The position numbers and the translations under genes were made by a program. From Arthrobacter sp. SO5 (GTDB lineage Bacteria; Actinomycetota; Actinomycetes; Actinomycetales; Micrococcaceae), in assembly GCF_020532805.1 (NCBI RefSeq), contig NZ_MQTQ01000091.1:18608-53784 (forward strand): a stretch of DNA of 35,177 nucleotides, read 5' to 3'. The notes beneath the pieces are model-generated. The model saw only the letters and a list, made by a program, of their open reading frames with translations, was not told where the DNA came from and did not search any database. Shown here one piece after another: positions 1 through 8,980 of this stretch. Each line of letters opens with the position of its first letter. Position 1 is the first letter of the stretch.

Positions 1-303
1 TTGATGTCCATTTTCTTCGTGATTATCGCGATCCCGGCCTTGATGATCATGCTCTCCATGACGCTGCCCGCCCGTGTGAACCGCGCCACGAACCTCGTCG
101 TTGCATCGCTGTACATCCCCGTCATGGTGTTCAACGCGGCAGGGGCGTCCTGGGACTACGCCTTTTACTACGCCCTCACTATCGGAGTCGAGGTGCTGAT
201 CCTGGCCTTCATCCTGCGCGCCGCCTGGACCTGGCCCCGCACCACACCATCGGCGACCATGCCGACCAGCCGTGAGGCCGATCGCGCCCTGCCGCAAGCG
301 TGA
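1..303 (+). CDS. DUF6326-type small membrane protein, 3' part
   Basis: The reading frame is open from the first base of the window, so this is probably the C-terminal 100 residues of a longer gene. Hydrophobic segments lie at about residues 2-23, 31-50 and 53-75, followed by a polar tail. The pattern LPARVNRATN, then a helix, then AAWTWP matches the C-terminal half of DUF6326 membrane proteins as I remember them. That family usually has four membrane segments in roughly 130-150 residues. Its function is unknown. The TTG-ATG at the window edge could be taken for a start, but no upstream sequence is available to judge it. It converges with the hydrolase gene at 551-2116. Confidence 0.6.
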   Translation: MMSIFFVIIAIPALMIMLSMTLPARVNRATNLVVASLYIPVMVFNAAGASWDYAFYYALTIGVEVLILAFILRAAWTWPRTTPSATMPTSREADRALPQA

Positions 304-482
304 ACCAAGGAGCAGTCCCCGTCCTGTTCGGAGCCATCTGCGTCGATGCCGCGGCGTCAACGCCGGATCGGCTCGTGCGATCCACCAAGGACATCCTCGC
401 GTTCGCGGCAAAGGACAGCTGGACACACCTACCGCGCACATGAAGCCGCGCCCCTTCGCACTGTCGAGGGCTTGGGCGCAGA

Positions 483-515
483 AGGAGGACCCCACCAGTG
501 CGGCGGGGTCCTCCT
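483..515. terminator. Perfect 11-bp hairpin between convergent genes
   Basis: AGGAGGACCCC (483-493) and GGGGTCCTCCT (505-515) are perfect inverted arms around an 11-nt loop. The hairpin sits between the convergent ends of the DUF6326 gene (303) and the hydrolase gene (551). No T-run follows on either side, so it is either a GC-rich bidirectional terminator without a U-tract or an mRNA 3'-end stabiliser. Confidence 0.55.
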
Positions 516-550
516 CTGCTGCTCAGGACCGCGTTAGCTGGACATCTTCT

Positions 551-2116
551 TTAGGGGGTTTTGCTTTGTGCTGCTTCCGTCCGGAGCCGGCGGGCGTCAT
601 AGTCGGTCAGGAATGACTGGCGCTCGAGTGTTCGCACGCTGTCCTTCACTGCCTTCACGTAGCTGCCGTGGTTCCGGTACAGGCTGTCGATCACGTCCTG
701 CGGGAGTGGCCGCTCGTAACCGGCGATGAAGCAGAAGGACGCGCCGGTTGCAGTGCCGTACCAGGTGCTCGTCGGAGCGTCCAGGAACGGAGAGCGCAGG
801 CCGCCTTGCACATTGCCGAACTTGTCCAGCACCGGGGCACCGTCGCGGACAAGGGTCGGCTCCGCCCGCGGCGGCGCAATGCCTTCCCGGACCCAGAGGT
901 CCAGGTTCCGTAGCGCGGCGTTGAAGAAGATGGAGCTGGGGAACCTGCTGCGCGGTCCCTCATTGCAGGATGCGGGCGGGACGGCCCGGCCGGCGGCAAT
1001 GATGTCTGCGGACGAGGCGGAGAAGATGAGCTCATCCGGTGTGGCGTGGCCCGCACCGGCCATTTCGTAATGCCGGTACCGGTCCCCGGGGACATCACTG
1101 TCGGCGCGGCGGGCACCGATGCCCCTGAGGTAATCGGACTGCGACATCATCCGCATAATCGGCACGCCGACGTTCTTGAACTGCCGGCGCGCGTCGTCCG
1201 CGGGCGGGGCGGGCTCGCACTGGTTCATGGGGTACGCACCGGCAAACGCACCACCGGCGACGGCGACTATGTACGCGTCGTAAATGGGCTTGCCATCGGA
1301 CTTAACGACGAGAGGGTGCACGCCGTTGATGTAGTTGACAAGGAAGCCGCCCGTCTGGGAGTAGCCGAAGCCGTAGGCGTGCTCCACGCGGGTGGTCGGT
1401 GATCCGTAGCGCAGCGGGTTGGCGGGATCATTGCTCTTGAGCCAGGCGCCCACTTGGGAGTAGATGTCCCAGATCAGGCCGTTCTCCGTTGTCCGGGACG
1501 AGTCGGCGGCCACCGTTCCGCAGTTACGCGGGTCGCTGAGTGGCAGCGGATTCGCGAAGGACAGGGACCCGTACCGCTGCGCATCGAAATTCTTGAGCGC
1601 CTCTACGGCGATCGGCTTGGCGGTGATGCCCACCCAGGCGTCGCCGTTGGCGACGATCTGCTCGTGGGCGACTGCCCAGCCGATGTTGAGGTCGAACAGA
1701 TTGCTTGGGTTGAGCATCTCCACCACCACATTGCCGCTGAACTTCTGTCCCTTGGCAGGTTTCCGGACCAGCACACGGGTGGTGTACGGGGCGTCCGGGG
1801 TGCGGACCTGGGCGGGGCCCGACGTCGGCCAGGTGTAGACGTTCGAGGTGCCGCTGACCAGGTATTCCTGCTCGTCATAGCCGAGCTTCGAGAGATCCTG
1901 GGGTACTTCCTGGTGGTCGGCCGCCCCGAACGGGTACGACTCGGCGGTGGATGCCAGTGGGCCCTGAACGGTGGGGATCGGCGTCGTCCCGTCCGGTGCT
2001 GCGGCGTTCGCGGGCGAGGGGGGAGCCACGGCAGTGGCTGGAACGGCTGACACGCTGAGTGCTGTGATGGCCAGGGCCAGCGTCAGCAGGATGGATGTTC
2101 GGGAACCGGATCTCAT
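551..2116 (-). CDS. Secreted alpha/beta hydrolase (Abhydrolase_10-like)
   Basis: This 521-residue protein begins with a Sec-type signal: MRSGSRT, a hydrophobic stretch at about residues 8-30, then an Ala-rich region to about 40. It therefore probably acts outside the cell. The nucleophile elbow is GYSQTGG with Ser253. A likely catalytic His is H357 in GAGHAT, and an acid candidate is D328. The length and the 'GYSQTGG' and 'NLDLWVREG' segments fit the large alpha/beta hydrolase family often annotated only as alpha/beta hydrolase domain-containing protein. The substrate is unknown. I chose the ATG at 2116 because a GAAGGAG ribosome site sits 5 nt upstream and the signal peptide then lies at the N-terminus; an in-frame start at 2167 would add 17 polar residues. 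It has its own promoter (2249-2277). Confidence 0.8.
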   Translation of the reverse strand: MRSGSRTSILLTLALAITALSVSAVPATAVAPPSPANAAAPDGTTPIPTVQGPLASTAESYPFGAADHQEVPQDLSKLGYDEQEYLVSGTSNVYTWPTSGPAQVRTPDAPYTTRVLVRKPAKGQKFSGNVVVEMLNPSNLFDLNIGWAVAHEQIVANGDAWVGITAKPIAVEALKNFDAQRYGSLSFANPLPLSDPRNCGTVAADSSRTTENGLIWDIYSQVGAWLKSNDPANPLRYGSPTTRVEHAYGFGYSQTGGFLVNYINGVHPLVVKSDGKPIYDAYIVAVAGGAFAGAYPMNQCEPAPPADDARRQFKNVGVPIMRMMSQSDYLRGIGARRADSDVPGDRYRHYEMAGAGHATPDELIFSASSADIIAAGRAVPPASCNEGPRSRFPSSIFFNAALRNLDLWVREGIAPPRAEPTLVRDGAPVLDKFGNVQGGLRSPFLDAPTSTWYGTATGASFCFIAGYERPLPQDVIDSLYRNHGSYVKAVKDSVRTLERQSFLTDYDARRLRTEAAQSKTP

Positions 2117-2248
2117 CGATGCTCCTTCTCGGGACCGGGCTGCGCTGCCCGGCGCGCTTCGCAGCACAGGCCTCGGTGCCGTGTGCCCGTGCCGCGGGAT
2201 CGACGCTCAGCTTCAAGGTTGATGATCGCAGGACAGCGAAGCACCTCG

Positions 2249-2277
2249 ACCCTAAGTAGGCTGATCGTCAAGGTCAA
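2249..2277 (-). promoter_or_regulatory. Sigma-70-type promoter of the secreted hydrolase
   Basis: On the minus strand, TTGACC (2277-2272) and TAGGGT (2254-2249) are separated by exactly 17 bp. They lie about 130 bp upstream of the ATG at 2116. An inverted repeat TGCAC-N4-GTGCA (2294-2307) sits just upstream of the -35 and could bind a regulator. Confidence 0.5.
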
Positions 2278-2326
2278 GGAGAATGCGAGTAAGTGCACCA
2301 ACGTGCAAAAGAATATGGGTAGCCTG

Positions 2327-4354
2327 CTAAACCTCCGCCACCGGAGCCGCGAACTGCGCCGCGTACAGCGCTGCGTACGCCCCGCCGGCCTCCAACAGTG
2401 AAGCATGCGTCCCCTGCTCCACGATCTGTCCGGCCTCCATCACCAGGATGAGGTCGGCGTCGCGGATGGTGGAGAGCCGGTGGGCAATGACAAAGGACGT
2501 CCGGTCGCTCCTCAAAGCGCTCATGGCCTTTTGCACCAGCACCTCGGTCCGCGTATCCACAGAAGAAGTCGCCTCGTCCAGGATCAGCACCGACGGCCGG
2601 GCCAGGAACGCCCGGGCGATGGTCAGCAGCTGCTTCTCCCCCGCCGAGACGTTGGCGCCCTCGTCGTCGAGCACGGTGTCATAGCCCTCGGGCAGGGACC
2701 GGACGAACCGGTCCACATACGTCGCCTTCGCCGCCTCCATGATCTCCGCCTCCGAGGCCCCGGGCCGGCCGTAGGCGATGTTGTCCCTAATGGTCCCGCC
2801 GAACAGCCAGGTGTCCTGCAGCACCATGCCCATCCGCGAGCGCAGCTCGTGCCGGGACATCGCAGCGACGTCCACGCCGTCCAGCGTGATTCGCCCGGCG
2901 TCGAGCTCGTAGAAGCGCATCATCAGGTTCACCAGGGTGGTCTTGCCCGCACCCGTCGGGCCCACAATCGCAACTGTCTGGCCCGGCTCCGCCACCAGGC
3001 TCAGGTCCGCAATCAGCGGCTTGTCCGGCGAGTAGGCAAAGGAGGCGTCCTCGAACACCAGCCGCCCCCGTCCGCCGTCGGGCGCCTCAGACGGCACCGG
3101 ATCGGCGGACTGCTCCTCGGTGTCCAGCAGCTCGAACACCCGCTCGGCGCTGGCCACGCCGGACTGCAGCAGGTTCGCCATCGAGCCCAACTGGGCCAGC
3201 GGCTGGGTGAACTGCCGCGAGTACTGGATGAAGGCCTGCACATCGCCCAGCTGCATGGTCCCGGAAGCCACCTGCAGCCCGCCCACCACGGCGATCCCCA
3301 CGTAGACCAGGTTCCCGATGAACGTCATGGCCGGCATGATCAGGCCGGAAATGAACTGCGCGCCGAAGCTGGCCTGGTACAGCTCCGCGTTCTTCTGCCG
3401 GAACCGCTCCTCCACCTCGCGCTGCCGGCCGAACACCTTCACCAGCGCGTGCCCGGTGTAGGTCTCCTCGATCTGGCCGTTCAGCTCCCCCGTGTGCTTC
3501 CACTGCGCCACGAAAAGCTTCTGTGAGCGCTTGGCGATCACCGCCGTCGTCACGAGGGTCAGCGGAATGGTCACGAGGGCGATGATGGCCAGCGTGGGCG
3601 AGAGGATGAGCATCATCACCAGCACGCCCACCACCGTCAGCAGCGAGGTGACCGCCTGGCTGATGGACTGCTGCAGGCTCTGCGAGATGTTGTCCACGTC
3701 ATTGGTGACCCGGCTGAGCAGTTCGCCGCGCTGGATCGAGTCGAAATAGCGTAGCGGCAGCTTATTGATCTTGGCCTCGATCCGCTCGCGCAGCCGGAAC
3801 ACGGTGCGCTGCACAATCCCGTTGAGAATGTACGCCTGCATCCAGCTGAACGCCGACGCCAGCACGTAGAGCACCAGCGCCCACAGCAGCACGATGGAGA
3901 GCGCCGTGAAGTCGATCCCGGTCCCGGGCGTCAGCGTCATGGCGCTGAGCATGTCCGCTTTCTGGTTCTCCCCGGCGGCACGCAGCTGCGCGATCAGCTG
4001 GGCCTGGCTCACCCCGGCCGGCAGCTGCTTGGACACGACGCCGGCGAAGATCAGGTTGGTGCCCTCGCCGAGGAGCCGCGGGCCGATCACCGAGAACGTC
4101 ACGCTCACGACGGCGAGCCCCAGGACCAGCGCCAGCCACAGCCGCTCAGGGTGCAGCTGGCCCAGCAGCCGCTTGGCGGAAGGGCCGAAGTTCATCGCCT
4201 TCTCCGCGGGGATGTTCATCCCGGCGAATGGCCCGCCGCGGCCCGGCCCGCCGGCCGGGCGGGGGATGCGTTCGACGGCGGCGGTTCCGGCCGGCCGCCC
4301 GGAGGCGGCCGGTGCCGGCGTGGCGGATGTTCCGGTGCGGTCCGTGGTACTCAT
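2327..4354 (-). CDS. ABC exporter half, catalytically competent subunit
   Basis: A 675-residue type IV ABC exporter half-transporter (multidrug/lipid type): a Pro/Gly-rich N-terminal tail (1-45), a transmembrane domain (about 70-400) and a C-terminal ATPase domain. Walker A is GPTGAGKTT (465-473), Walker B is ILDEA with catalytic Glu594, and the switch histidine is H625. The signature is VSAGEKQ (569-575) rather than LSGGQ. An insertion of about 45 residues (103-147) lies between the first two membrane helices. The ATG overlaps the TGA of the upstream partner by 4 nt, so the two subunits are translationally coupled. Together they form a heterodimer of the TM287/288 or LmrCD kind. Substrate unknown; drug efflux is only one possibility. 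Confidence 0.92.
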   Translation of the reverse strand: MSTTDRTGTSATPAPAASGRPAGTAAVERIPRPAGGPGRGGPFAGMNIPAEKAMNFGPSAKRLLGQLHPERLWLALVLGLAVVSVTFSVIGPRLLGEGTNLIFAGVVSKQLPAGVSQAQLIAQLRAAGENQKADMLSAMTLTPGTGIDFTALSIVLLWALVLYVLASAFSWMQAYILNGIVQRTVFRLRERIEAKINKLPLRYFDSIQRGELLSRVTNDVDNISQSLQQSISQAVTSLLTVVGVLVMMLILSPTLAIIALVTIPLTLVTTAVIAKRSQKLFVAQWKHTGELNGQIEETYTGHALVKVFGRQREVEERFRQKNAELYQASFGAQFISGLIMPAMTFIGNLVYVGIAVVGGLQVASGTMQLGDVQAFIQYSRQFTQPLAQLGSMANLLQSGVASAERVFELLDTEEQSADPVPSEAPDGGRGRLVFEDASFAYSPDKPLIADLSLVAEPGQTVAIVGPTGAGKTTLVNLMMRFYELDAGRITLDGVDVAAMSRHELRSRMGMVLQDTWLFGGTIRDNIAYGRPGASEAEIMEAAKATYVDRFVRSLPEGYDTVLDDEGANVSAGEKQLLTIARAFLARPSVLILDEATSSVDTRTEVLVQKAMSALRSDRTSFVIAHRLSTIRDADLILVMEAGQIVEQGTHASLLEAGGAYAALYAAQFAAPVAEV

Positions 4355-6087
4355 GCCGCCTCCGCCGCAAGCTGGGAATTCACGATTTCCTGGTAGGTGG
4401 CCGAGGTCTCCAGCAGCTCATCGTGCGTTCCGCGCGCCACGAGCCGGCCGTTGTCCAGCACCAGGATCTGTTCCGCGTCCACGATGCTGGAGACCCGCTG
4501 GGCGATGATCACCAGCGTGGCCCCGGCGGTGTGCAGCTTGAGCGCCTGCCGGAGCCGGGCGTCCGTGGCCGTGTCCAGCGAGGAGAAGGAATCGTCAAAA
4601 ATGTAGAGTTCGGGCCGTTTCACCAGCGCCCGGGCAATAGCGATCCGCTGCCGCTGCCCGCCGGAGACGTTGGTGCCGCCCTGTGAGATGGGCGCGTCCA
4701 GCCCGCCGTCCATCTCCCGGACAAAGTTCTCCGCCTGCGCGATGGTCAGCGCCCGCCAGAGTTCCTCCTCGGTGGCGTCGGGTTTGCCGTAGAGCAGGTT
4801 GCTGCGCACCGTGCCGGAAAACAGGTAGGGCTTTTGCGGGACCAGGCCGATGTGCCCCCAGAGCAGGTCCGGGTGGAGCTCGCGGACGTCGACGCCGTCG
4901 ATCCGCACCGACCCGGCCGTCGCGTCGAAAAGCCGCGGCATGAGGTTTACGAGGGTGGTCTTGCCGGAGCCGGTGGCCCCGATGATCGCCGTCGTCTCTC
5001 CCGCTCGGGCGGTGAAGCTGATGCCGCTCAGCACGGGGGACTCGGCGCCCGGGTAGGCGAACCCGACGTCGCGCATTTCCAGCTCGCCGCGGCCGGTGCG
5101 GCCGGCGAAGCTGACCGGCTGATCCGGCGGCCGGACGCTCGACTCGGTGCCGAGCACCTGGCCGATCCGGTCCGCCGACACCGCAGCGCGGGGGATCATG
5201 ATCGCCATGAACGTGGCCATCATGACGGACATCAGGATCTGCATCAGGTAGCTCAGGAACGCGATCATGGTGCCCACCTGCATGGACCCGTCCGCGATCC
5301 GGAACGCGCCGAACCAGATCACGGCCACGGACGAGACGTTCAGCACCAGCATCACGGTGGGGAACGCGAGCGCCATCAGTCGGCCCGCGCGCAGGGCGGT
5401 GTCCGTGACGTCCTCGTTGGCCCGGCCGAAGCGGGCGGTCTCCACGTCCTCGCGGACGAAGGCCCGGACCACCCTGATGCCGGTGAGCTGTTCGCGCAGC
5501 ACCCGGTTGACGGTGTCGATCCGGGTCTGCATGAGCCGGAAGAGCGGGACCATCCGGATGATGATCAACCCGACCCCCACCAGCAGCACCGGCACGCTGA
5601 CCGCGATCAGCCAGGACAGCTGCGCGTCCAGCCGGACGGCCATGATGACGCCGCCGATGCTCAGCATGGGCGCGGTGACCATGAGCGTGGCGGACATCAG
5701 GACGAGCTGCTGGACCTGCTGGACGTCATTGGTGGACCGGGTGATGAGGCTGGGGGCGCCGAACCGGGTGACCTCTTGCTCGGAGAATTCCGCAACCCGG
5801 GTGAAGACCGCTCCGCGCACGTCCCGGCCCAGTGCCATCGCGGCCTTCGCACCGAAGTACACGGCGGCGATGGTGCAGGCGATCTGTAGCAGGGTGACCA
5901 TGAGCATCACCCCGCCGATCCGCAGGATGTAGTCCGTGTCCCCCTTCGCCACGCCCTGATCGATAATGTCCGCGTTCAGGGTGGGCAGGTACAGCGAGGC
6001 AATGGACGCCGCCAATTGGAAGACGACGACGGCGAGCAGGAGCCGGCGGTGCGGGCGCAGGTATTCAACAAGCAGTTTCCAAAGCAT
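4351..6087 (-). CDS. ABC exporter half, degenerate-site subunit
   Basis: A 578-residue half-transporter with a transmembrane domain at about 10-310 and an ATPase domain after about 335. Walker A is GATGSGKTT (370-378) and the signature is a canonical VSGGQ (474-478). Walker B reads YIFDD, with Asp499 in place of the catalytic Glu, and the switch His is Gln530 (AQRVSS). In known heterodimeric exporters these changes mark the subunit whose own Walker motifs form the non-hydrolysing site. I chose the ATG at 6087, which has GGGAG 7 nt upstream and gives the usual MLWKLL N-terminus. A GTG at 6114 would add nine residues but lacks a ribosome site. It is first in the two-gene operon with 2327-4354. 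Confidence 0.92.
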   Translation of the reverse strand: MLWKLLVEYLRPHRRLLLAVVVFQLAASIASLYLPTLNADIIDQGVAKGDTDYILRIGGVMLMVTLLQIACTIAAVYFGAKAAMALGRDVRGAVFTRVAEFSEQEVTRFGAPSLITRSTNDVQQVQQLVLMSATLMVTAPMLSIGGVIMAVRLDAQLSWLIAVSVPVLLVGVGLIIIRMVPLFRLMQTRIDTVNRVLREQLTGIRVVRAFVREDVETARFGRANEDVTDTALRAGRLMALAFPTVMLVLNVSSVAVIWFGAFRIADGSMQVGTMIAFLSYLMQILMSVMMATFMAIMIPRAAVSADRIGQVLGTESSVRPPDQPVSFAGRTGRGELEMRDVGFAYPGAESPVLSGISFTARAGETTAIIGATGSGKTTLVNLMPRLFDATAGSVRIDGVDVRELHPDLLWGHIGLVPQKPYLFSGTVRSNLLYGKPDATEEELWRALTIAQAENFVREMDGGLDAPISQGGTNVSGGQRQRIAIARALVKRPELYIFDDSFSSLDTATDARLRQALKLHTAGATLVIIAQRVSSIVDAEQILVLDNGRLVARGTHDELLETSATYQEIVNSQLAAEAA

Positions 6088-6666
6088 CCGGTCTCCCAGC
6101 CATGGTTCACGCACGGTGATGTGAACGTCAGTTTACGTCCGCTGGCTGGGGGTTGGTCCGGCGCCGGGCCCGTCCAGAAAAAACGGCCGGACAAGCTGCC
6201 AGAAAAGGCTGCCGGACAAGCTGCCGGACAAGCTGCCGGTGACCGTGGACCTGAGAAGGAGCTGTGAGGAAATCCCGGAAACCTTGCACCAAGGGGTGGC
6301 GCGGGGCGCCATGCGGGGGCAGGATGAAAGAACCGGATCATCGCCACGCGCCGACGACGCGGCCCAGCAGCCCTCCGCAAAAAAGCACGGTAGGGCAGCC
6401 ATTGCAGGAGCACCACATGTCCAGCCTTCGAACGAATCACGGAGGTGGCCCCGCGGAAGAGGAGACCGCCGGGGCGGCACCCGCCAGCAAACCGCCATGA
6501 CGGCCGCCTTGGACGTACCGCACGGACCGCAGCCCCCACTGGAGGGGTTGCGCGACGCCCGCATCCCGGGCGTATCGAGGCTGCTGGGGCCTCGGACTTC
6601 CTCCCAGTGCTCATGCAGGAGACGCCGCACTACCGGTCCCGAGCTGGGCAATCCCTGAGGGCTCCC
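6088..6666. other. 579-bp intergenic region between divergent operons
   Basis: This gap must hold the promoters of the ABC exporter (leftward) and the two-component system (rightward). ACGTC occurs twice 10 bp apart (6125-6129, 6135-6139), and 12-bp tandem repeats occupy 6186-6234. Two short reading frames precede the response regulator. One is 27 codons (6417-6500, GGAG 6 nt before its ATG). It overlaps a 53-codon frame (6497-6658) by ATGA, and that frame stops 8 nt before the regulator's GTG. I cannot show that either is translated. No convincing -35/-10 pair stands out. Confidence 0.5.
6186..6240. repeat. Tandem 12-bp repeats upstream of the ABC exporter
   Basis: GCCGGACAAGCT occurs at 6186-6197, 6211-6222 and 6223-6234. 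A diverged 13-bp copy (GCCAGAAAAGGCT, 6198-6210) separates the first two, and a partial GCCGG follows at 6235. The array lies about 100-150 bp upstream of the exporter start at 6087 and about 430 bp upstream of the response regulator. It could be a multi-site operator or simple replication slippage. Confidence 0.75.
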
Positions 6667-7332
6667 GTGATCCGCATCCTCATTGCCGAAGACGAAGAAC
6701 GCATCTCCCGGTTCATCGAAAAGGGCCTGCGCGCAGCCGGCTTTGCGCCCACCGTGGTCGCCGACGGGGTCACCGCCGTCGACTACGCCTCCAGCGGCGA
6801 GTTCGATCTGCTGCTGCTCGACGTGGGGCTGCCACGGCTGGACGGCTTCACCGTTCTGTCCGTGTTGCGCTCGGCGCAGGTGGGCATTCCCGTCATCTTC
6901 CTCACTGCCCGGGGCTCGGCCGCCGACACCGTTGCCGCGCTGGAGGGCGGCGCGGACGACTACATGGTCAAACCGTTCCGCTTCGAGGAACTTGTGGCGC
7001 GGATCCGGCTCCGCGTGCGCAATGGGGACAACGACGATCCCCCCGTCGGCAACATCGTCCGTTACGGCTCGCTGGAGCTGAACCTGCACACCCGCACCCT
7101 GAAGGTGGGCGAGAAAACCGTTGAACTCTCCGCCCGCGAATTCGCCCTAGCCGAAATGTTCCTGCACCATCCGGGGCAGATCCTGAGCCGCCAGCAGCTC
7201 CTCAGCCACGTCTGGGGCTACGACTTCGACGGCACGTCCAACGTCGTCGACGTCTACGTCCGGCAGCTGCGGCAGAAAATCGGGGCCGCCCACATCGTCA
7301 CAGCCCGCGGCGCGGGCTACCGCCTTAACTAG
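6667..7332 (+). CDS. OmpR/PhoB-family response regulator
   Basis: A 221-residue two-domain regulator. The receiver domain (1-118) has the acidic pair D9/E10, phospho-acceptor Asp52 (LLLLDVGLPRLDGF), switch Thr80 and Lys102. The C-terminal winged-helix domain (about 128-221) has the recognition-helix region SNVVDVYVRQLRQKI and ends in TARGAGYRL, typical of OmpR/PhoB proteins. These bind direct repeats, usually 10-11 bp apart. I chose GTG at 6667 because a GAGGG site lies 7 nt upstream and the receiver domain starts directly with IRILIAEDE; the frame is open further upstream but without receiver homology. The partner kinase follows 12 nt downstream. Its likely target is the repeat array before 9131. 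Confidence 0.9.
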   Translation: MIRILIAEDEERISRFIEKGLRAAGFAPTVVADGVTAVDYASSGEFDLLLLDVGLPRLDGFTVLSVLRSAQVGIPVIFLTARGSAADTVAALEGGADDYMVKPFRFEELVARIRLRVRNGDNDDPPVGNIVRYGSLELNLHTRTLKVGEKTVELSAREFALAEMFLHHPGQILSRQQLLSHVWGYDFDGTSNVVDVYVRQLRQKIGAAHIVTARGAGYRLN

Positions 7333-7344
7333 GAAGGAGACACA

Positions 7345-8916
7345 GTGACCTCCTCCGCCAGCCCCATCCGCGAAACCGGGCAGCCAGCGCCGCCCGTGTC
7401 CACGCCGCAGGTCCCCGCGCGTGCTCCCTCCTTGTCCCCGTCCAACGGAGACGCCGACCGGTCCGGCTGGATCTCGAAGATCCAATCGGTGCGCTTCCGG
7501 GTTGTCGCAGCCATGCTGGGCATGATGCTGGTGGGGCTGGTGACCGCCGGCATGATCACCTTTGCCGTCCAGTTCCAGGAATCCGAGGCCAGGGTGGACC
7601 AGGCCCTGCTGGAGAAAGCCAACGCAGTGGTCAAACTGGTGCCGCAGGAGAGCAGGAAGGATCAGGAGTCTTTCGACAAGGGACTCCACAAGGCCGCGGA
7701 GGACCTCGAGCCGCGCAGCAATGAGGTCATGGCCGGGATCATCGACGGCAAGGTGGACTGGACCGTGGACGGAAGCCCCGAGCAGGACTTGCTCGACAAG
7801 GCCATGTATCCCGTGGCCATTGCCTTGAGCAACGCCTCCGGCACCGCGTTCGGCGACCTCACGGCCAACGGGCGTCCGTTCCGGACCGTGGTCATGCCCG
7901 TGAAGGGTCCCAGCGAACGGATCGGGACGTACCTGCTGATCGGCCGGGACATTAGCGAAACGCAGGAACACCTCGTGGCCTCGATCAACACCTATGCGCT
8001 GGTGGCCGCCGGGACGCTGGTGGCCGCGGCGCTGCTCGGCAGCGTGGTGGCCGGCCGGCTGCTGAACCCCCTCCGCCGGCTGCGCGAAGCCACCCAGGTG
8101 GTCAGCCATGAGGACCTCACCCAGCGCGTTGAGGTGCGCAACGGCACTGACGACGTGACACTGCTGGCCAAGACGTTCAACACCATGCTGGAAAGACTGG
8201 ATGAGGGTGCCCAGGAGCAGCAGCGATTCCTGGACGACGCCGGCCACGAGCTCCGGACGCCGCTCACTATTCTCCGGGGACACCTCGAACTGGTCTCCGT
8301 CGAGGACCCGGAGGACGTGACGGCCACCCGGGACATGCTGCTTGAGGAAGTGGACCGGATGCAGCGGCTCGTTGACGACCTGCTCCTGCTGGCCAACGCC
8401 GGCCACCCGGACTTCCTCCGCAGGGAGTCCGTCCCCATGACCGATTTCCTCCACCAGGTCATGGAGAAAGTCCATGTCCTCGCCGACCGGAACTGGGTCA
8501 TCGACGAAACCTCCGATTGCGTTGCGGACGCCGATCCGCAACGGCTCACCCAGGCCCTCGCCCAACTCGTGGCCAACGCCGTCAGATACACCGGGCCCGA
8601 CGCCACGATCGCGCTCGGTGCCAGGGTGGAACCTTCGACGGCGCCGGACGGCTCGGTGCTGCCGGACTCGGACACCCTGCTGCTGTGGGTCCGGGACACC
8701 GGGCCCGGGATCGCACTGGAGGACCAGCAACGGATCTTCGAGCGCTTCGGCCGCGCCCGCCCCGGCCGGGGCCAGGAGGGCTCGGGACTGGGCCTGGCGA
8801 TTGTCTCGGCCATCGCCGAGGCGCACGGCGGCACTGCCAGCGTCGACTCCGACTACGGTAGGGGCGCCACGTTCATGATCCGGATCCCGCTGCAGTCCGT
8901 GGTCGCCAGGCTGTGA
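7345..8916 (+). CDS. Sensor histidine kinase, membrane bound
   Basis: A 523-residue kinase partner of the preceding regulator. The order is: a cytoplasmic Pro/Ser-rich leader (1-45), TM1 (about 51-75), an extracytoplasmic sensor region (76-213), TM2 (about 214-236), HAMP (about 237-290), HisKA with phospho-acceptor His301 (HELRTPLTIL) and a GHKL ATPase domain. ATP-binding motifs are N411, D451TGPG and GSGLGLA (480-486). The sensor domain matches nothing I recognise, so the signal is unknown. The GTG start has AAGGAGA 6 nt upstream. A glycosyltransferase/ABC/kinase-fold operon lies 214 bp downstream, which suggests the system controls cell-surface glycoconjugate production. Confidence 0.9.
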   Translation: MTSSASPIRETGQPAPPVSTPQVPARAPSLSPSNGDADRSGWISKIQSVRFRVVAAMLGMMLVGLVTAGMITFAVQFQESEARVDQALLEKANAVVKLVPQESRKDQESFDKGLHKAAEDLEPRSNEVMAGIIDGKVDWTVDGSPEQDLLDKAMYPVAIALSNASGTAFGDLTANGRPFRTVVMPVKGPSERIGTYLLIGRDISETQEHLVASINTYALVAAGTLVAAALLGSVVAGRLLNPLRRLREATQVVSHEDLTQRVEVRNGTDDVTLLAKTFNTMLERLDEGAQEQQRFLDDAGHELRTPLTILRGHLELVSVEDPEDVTATRDMLLEEVDRMQRLVDDLLLLANAGHPDFLRRESVPMTDFLHQVMEKVHVLADRNWVIDETSDCVADADPQRLTQALAQLVANAVRYTGPDATIALGARVEPSTAPDGSVLPDSDTLLLWVRDTGPGIALEDQQRIFERFGRARPGRGQEGSGLGLAIVSAIAEAHGGTASVDSDYGRGATFMIRIPLQSVVARL

Positions 8917-8980
8917 GGCCGAAACCGCCACCGCCGTCCCCAGCCCCGGTGACCAGTGTTAGGAATCGTTAAGAATCGCG

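Noticed and set aside
7147..8931. 594-codon open frame opposite the histidine kinase and the end of its response regulator
   Set aside because: Shadow of GC-rich coding sequence; the plus-strand proteins have all catalytic motifs.
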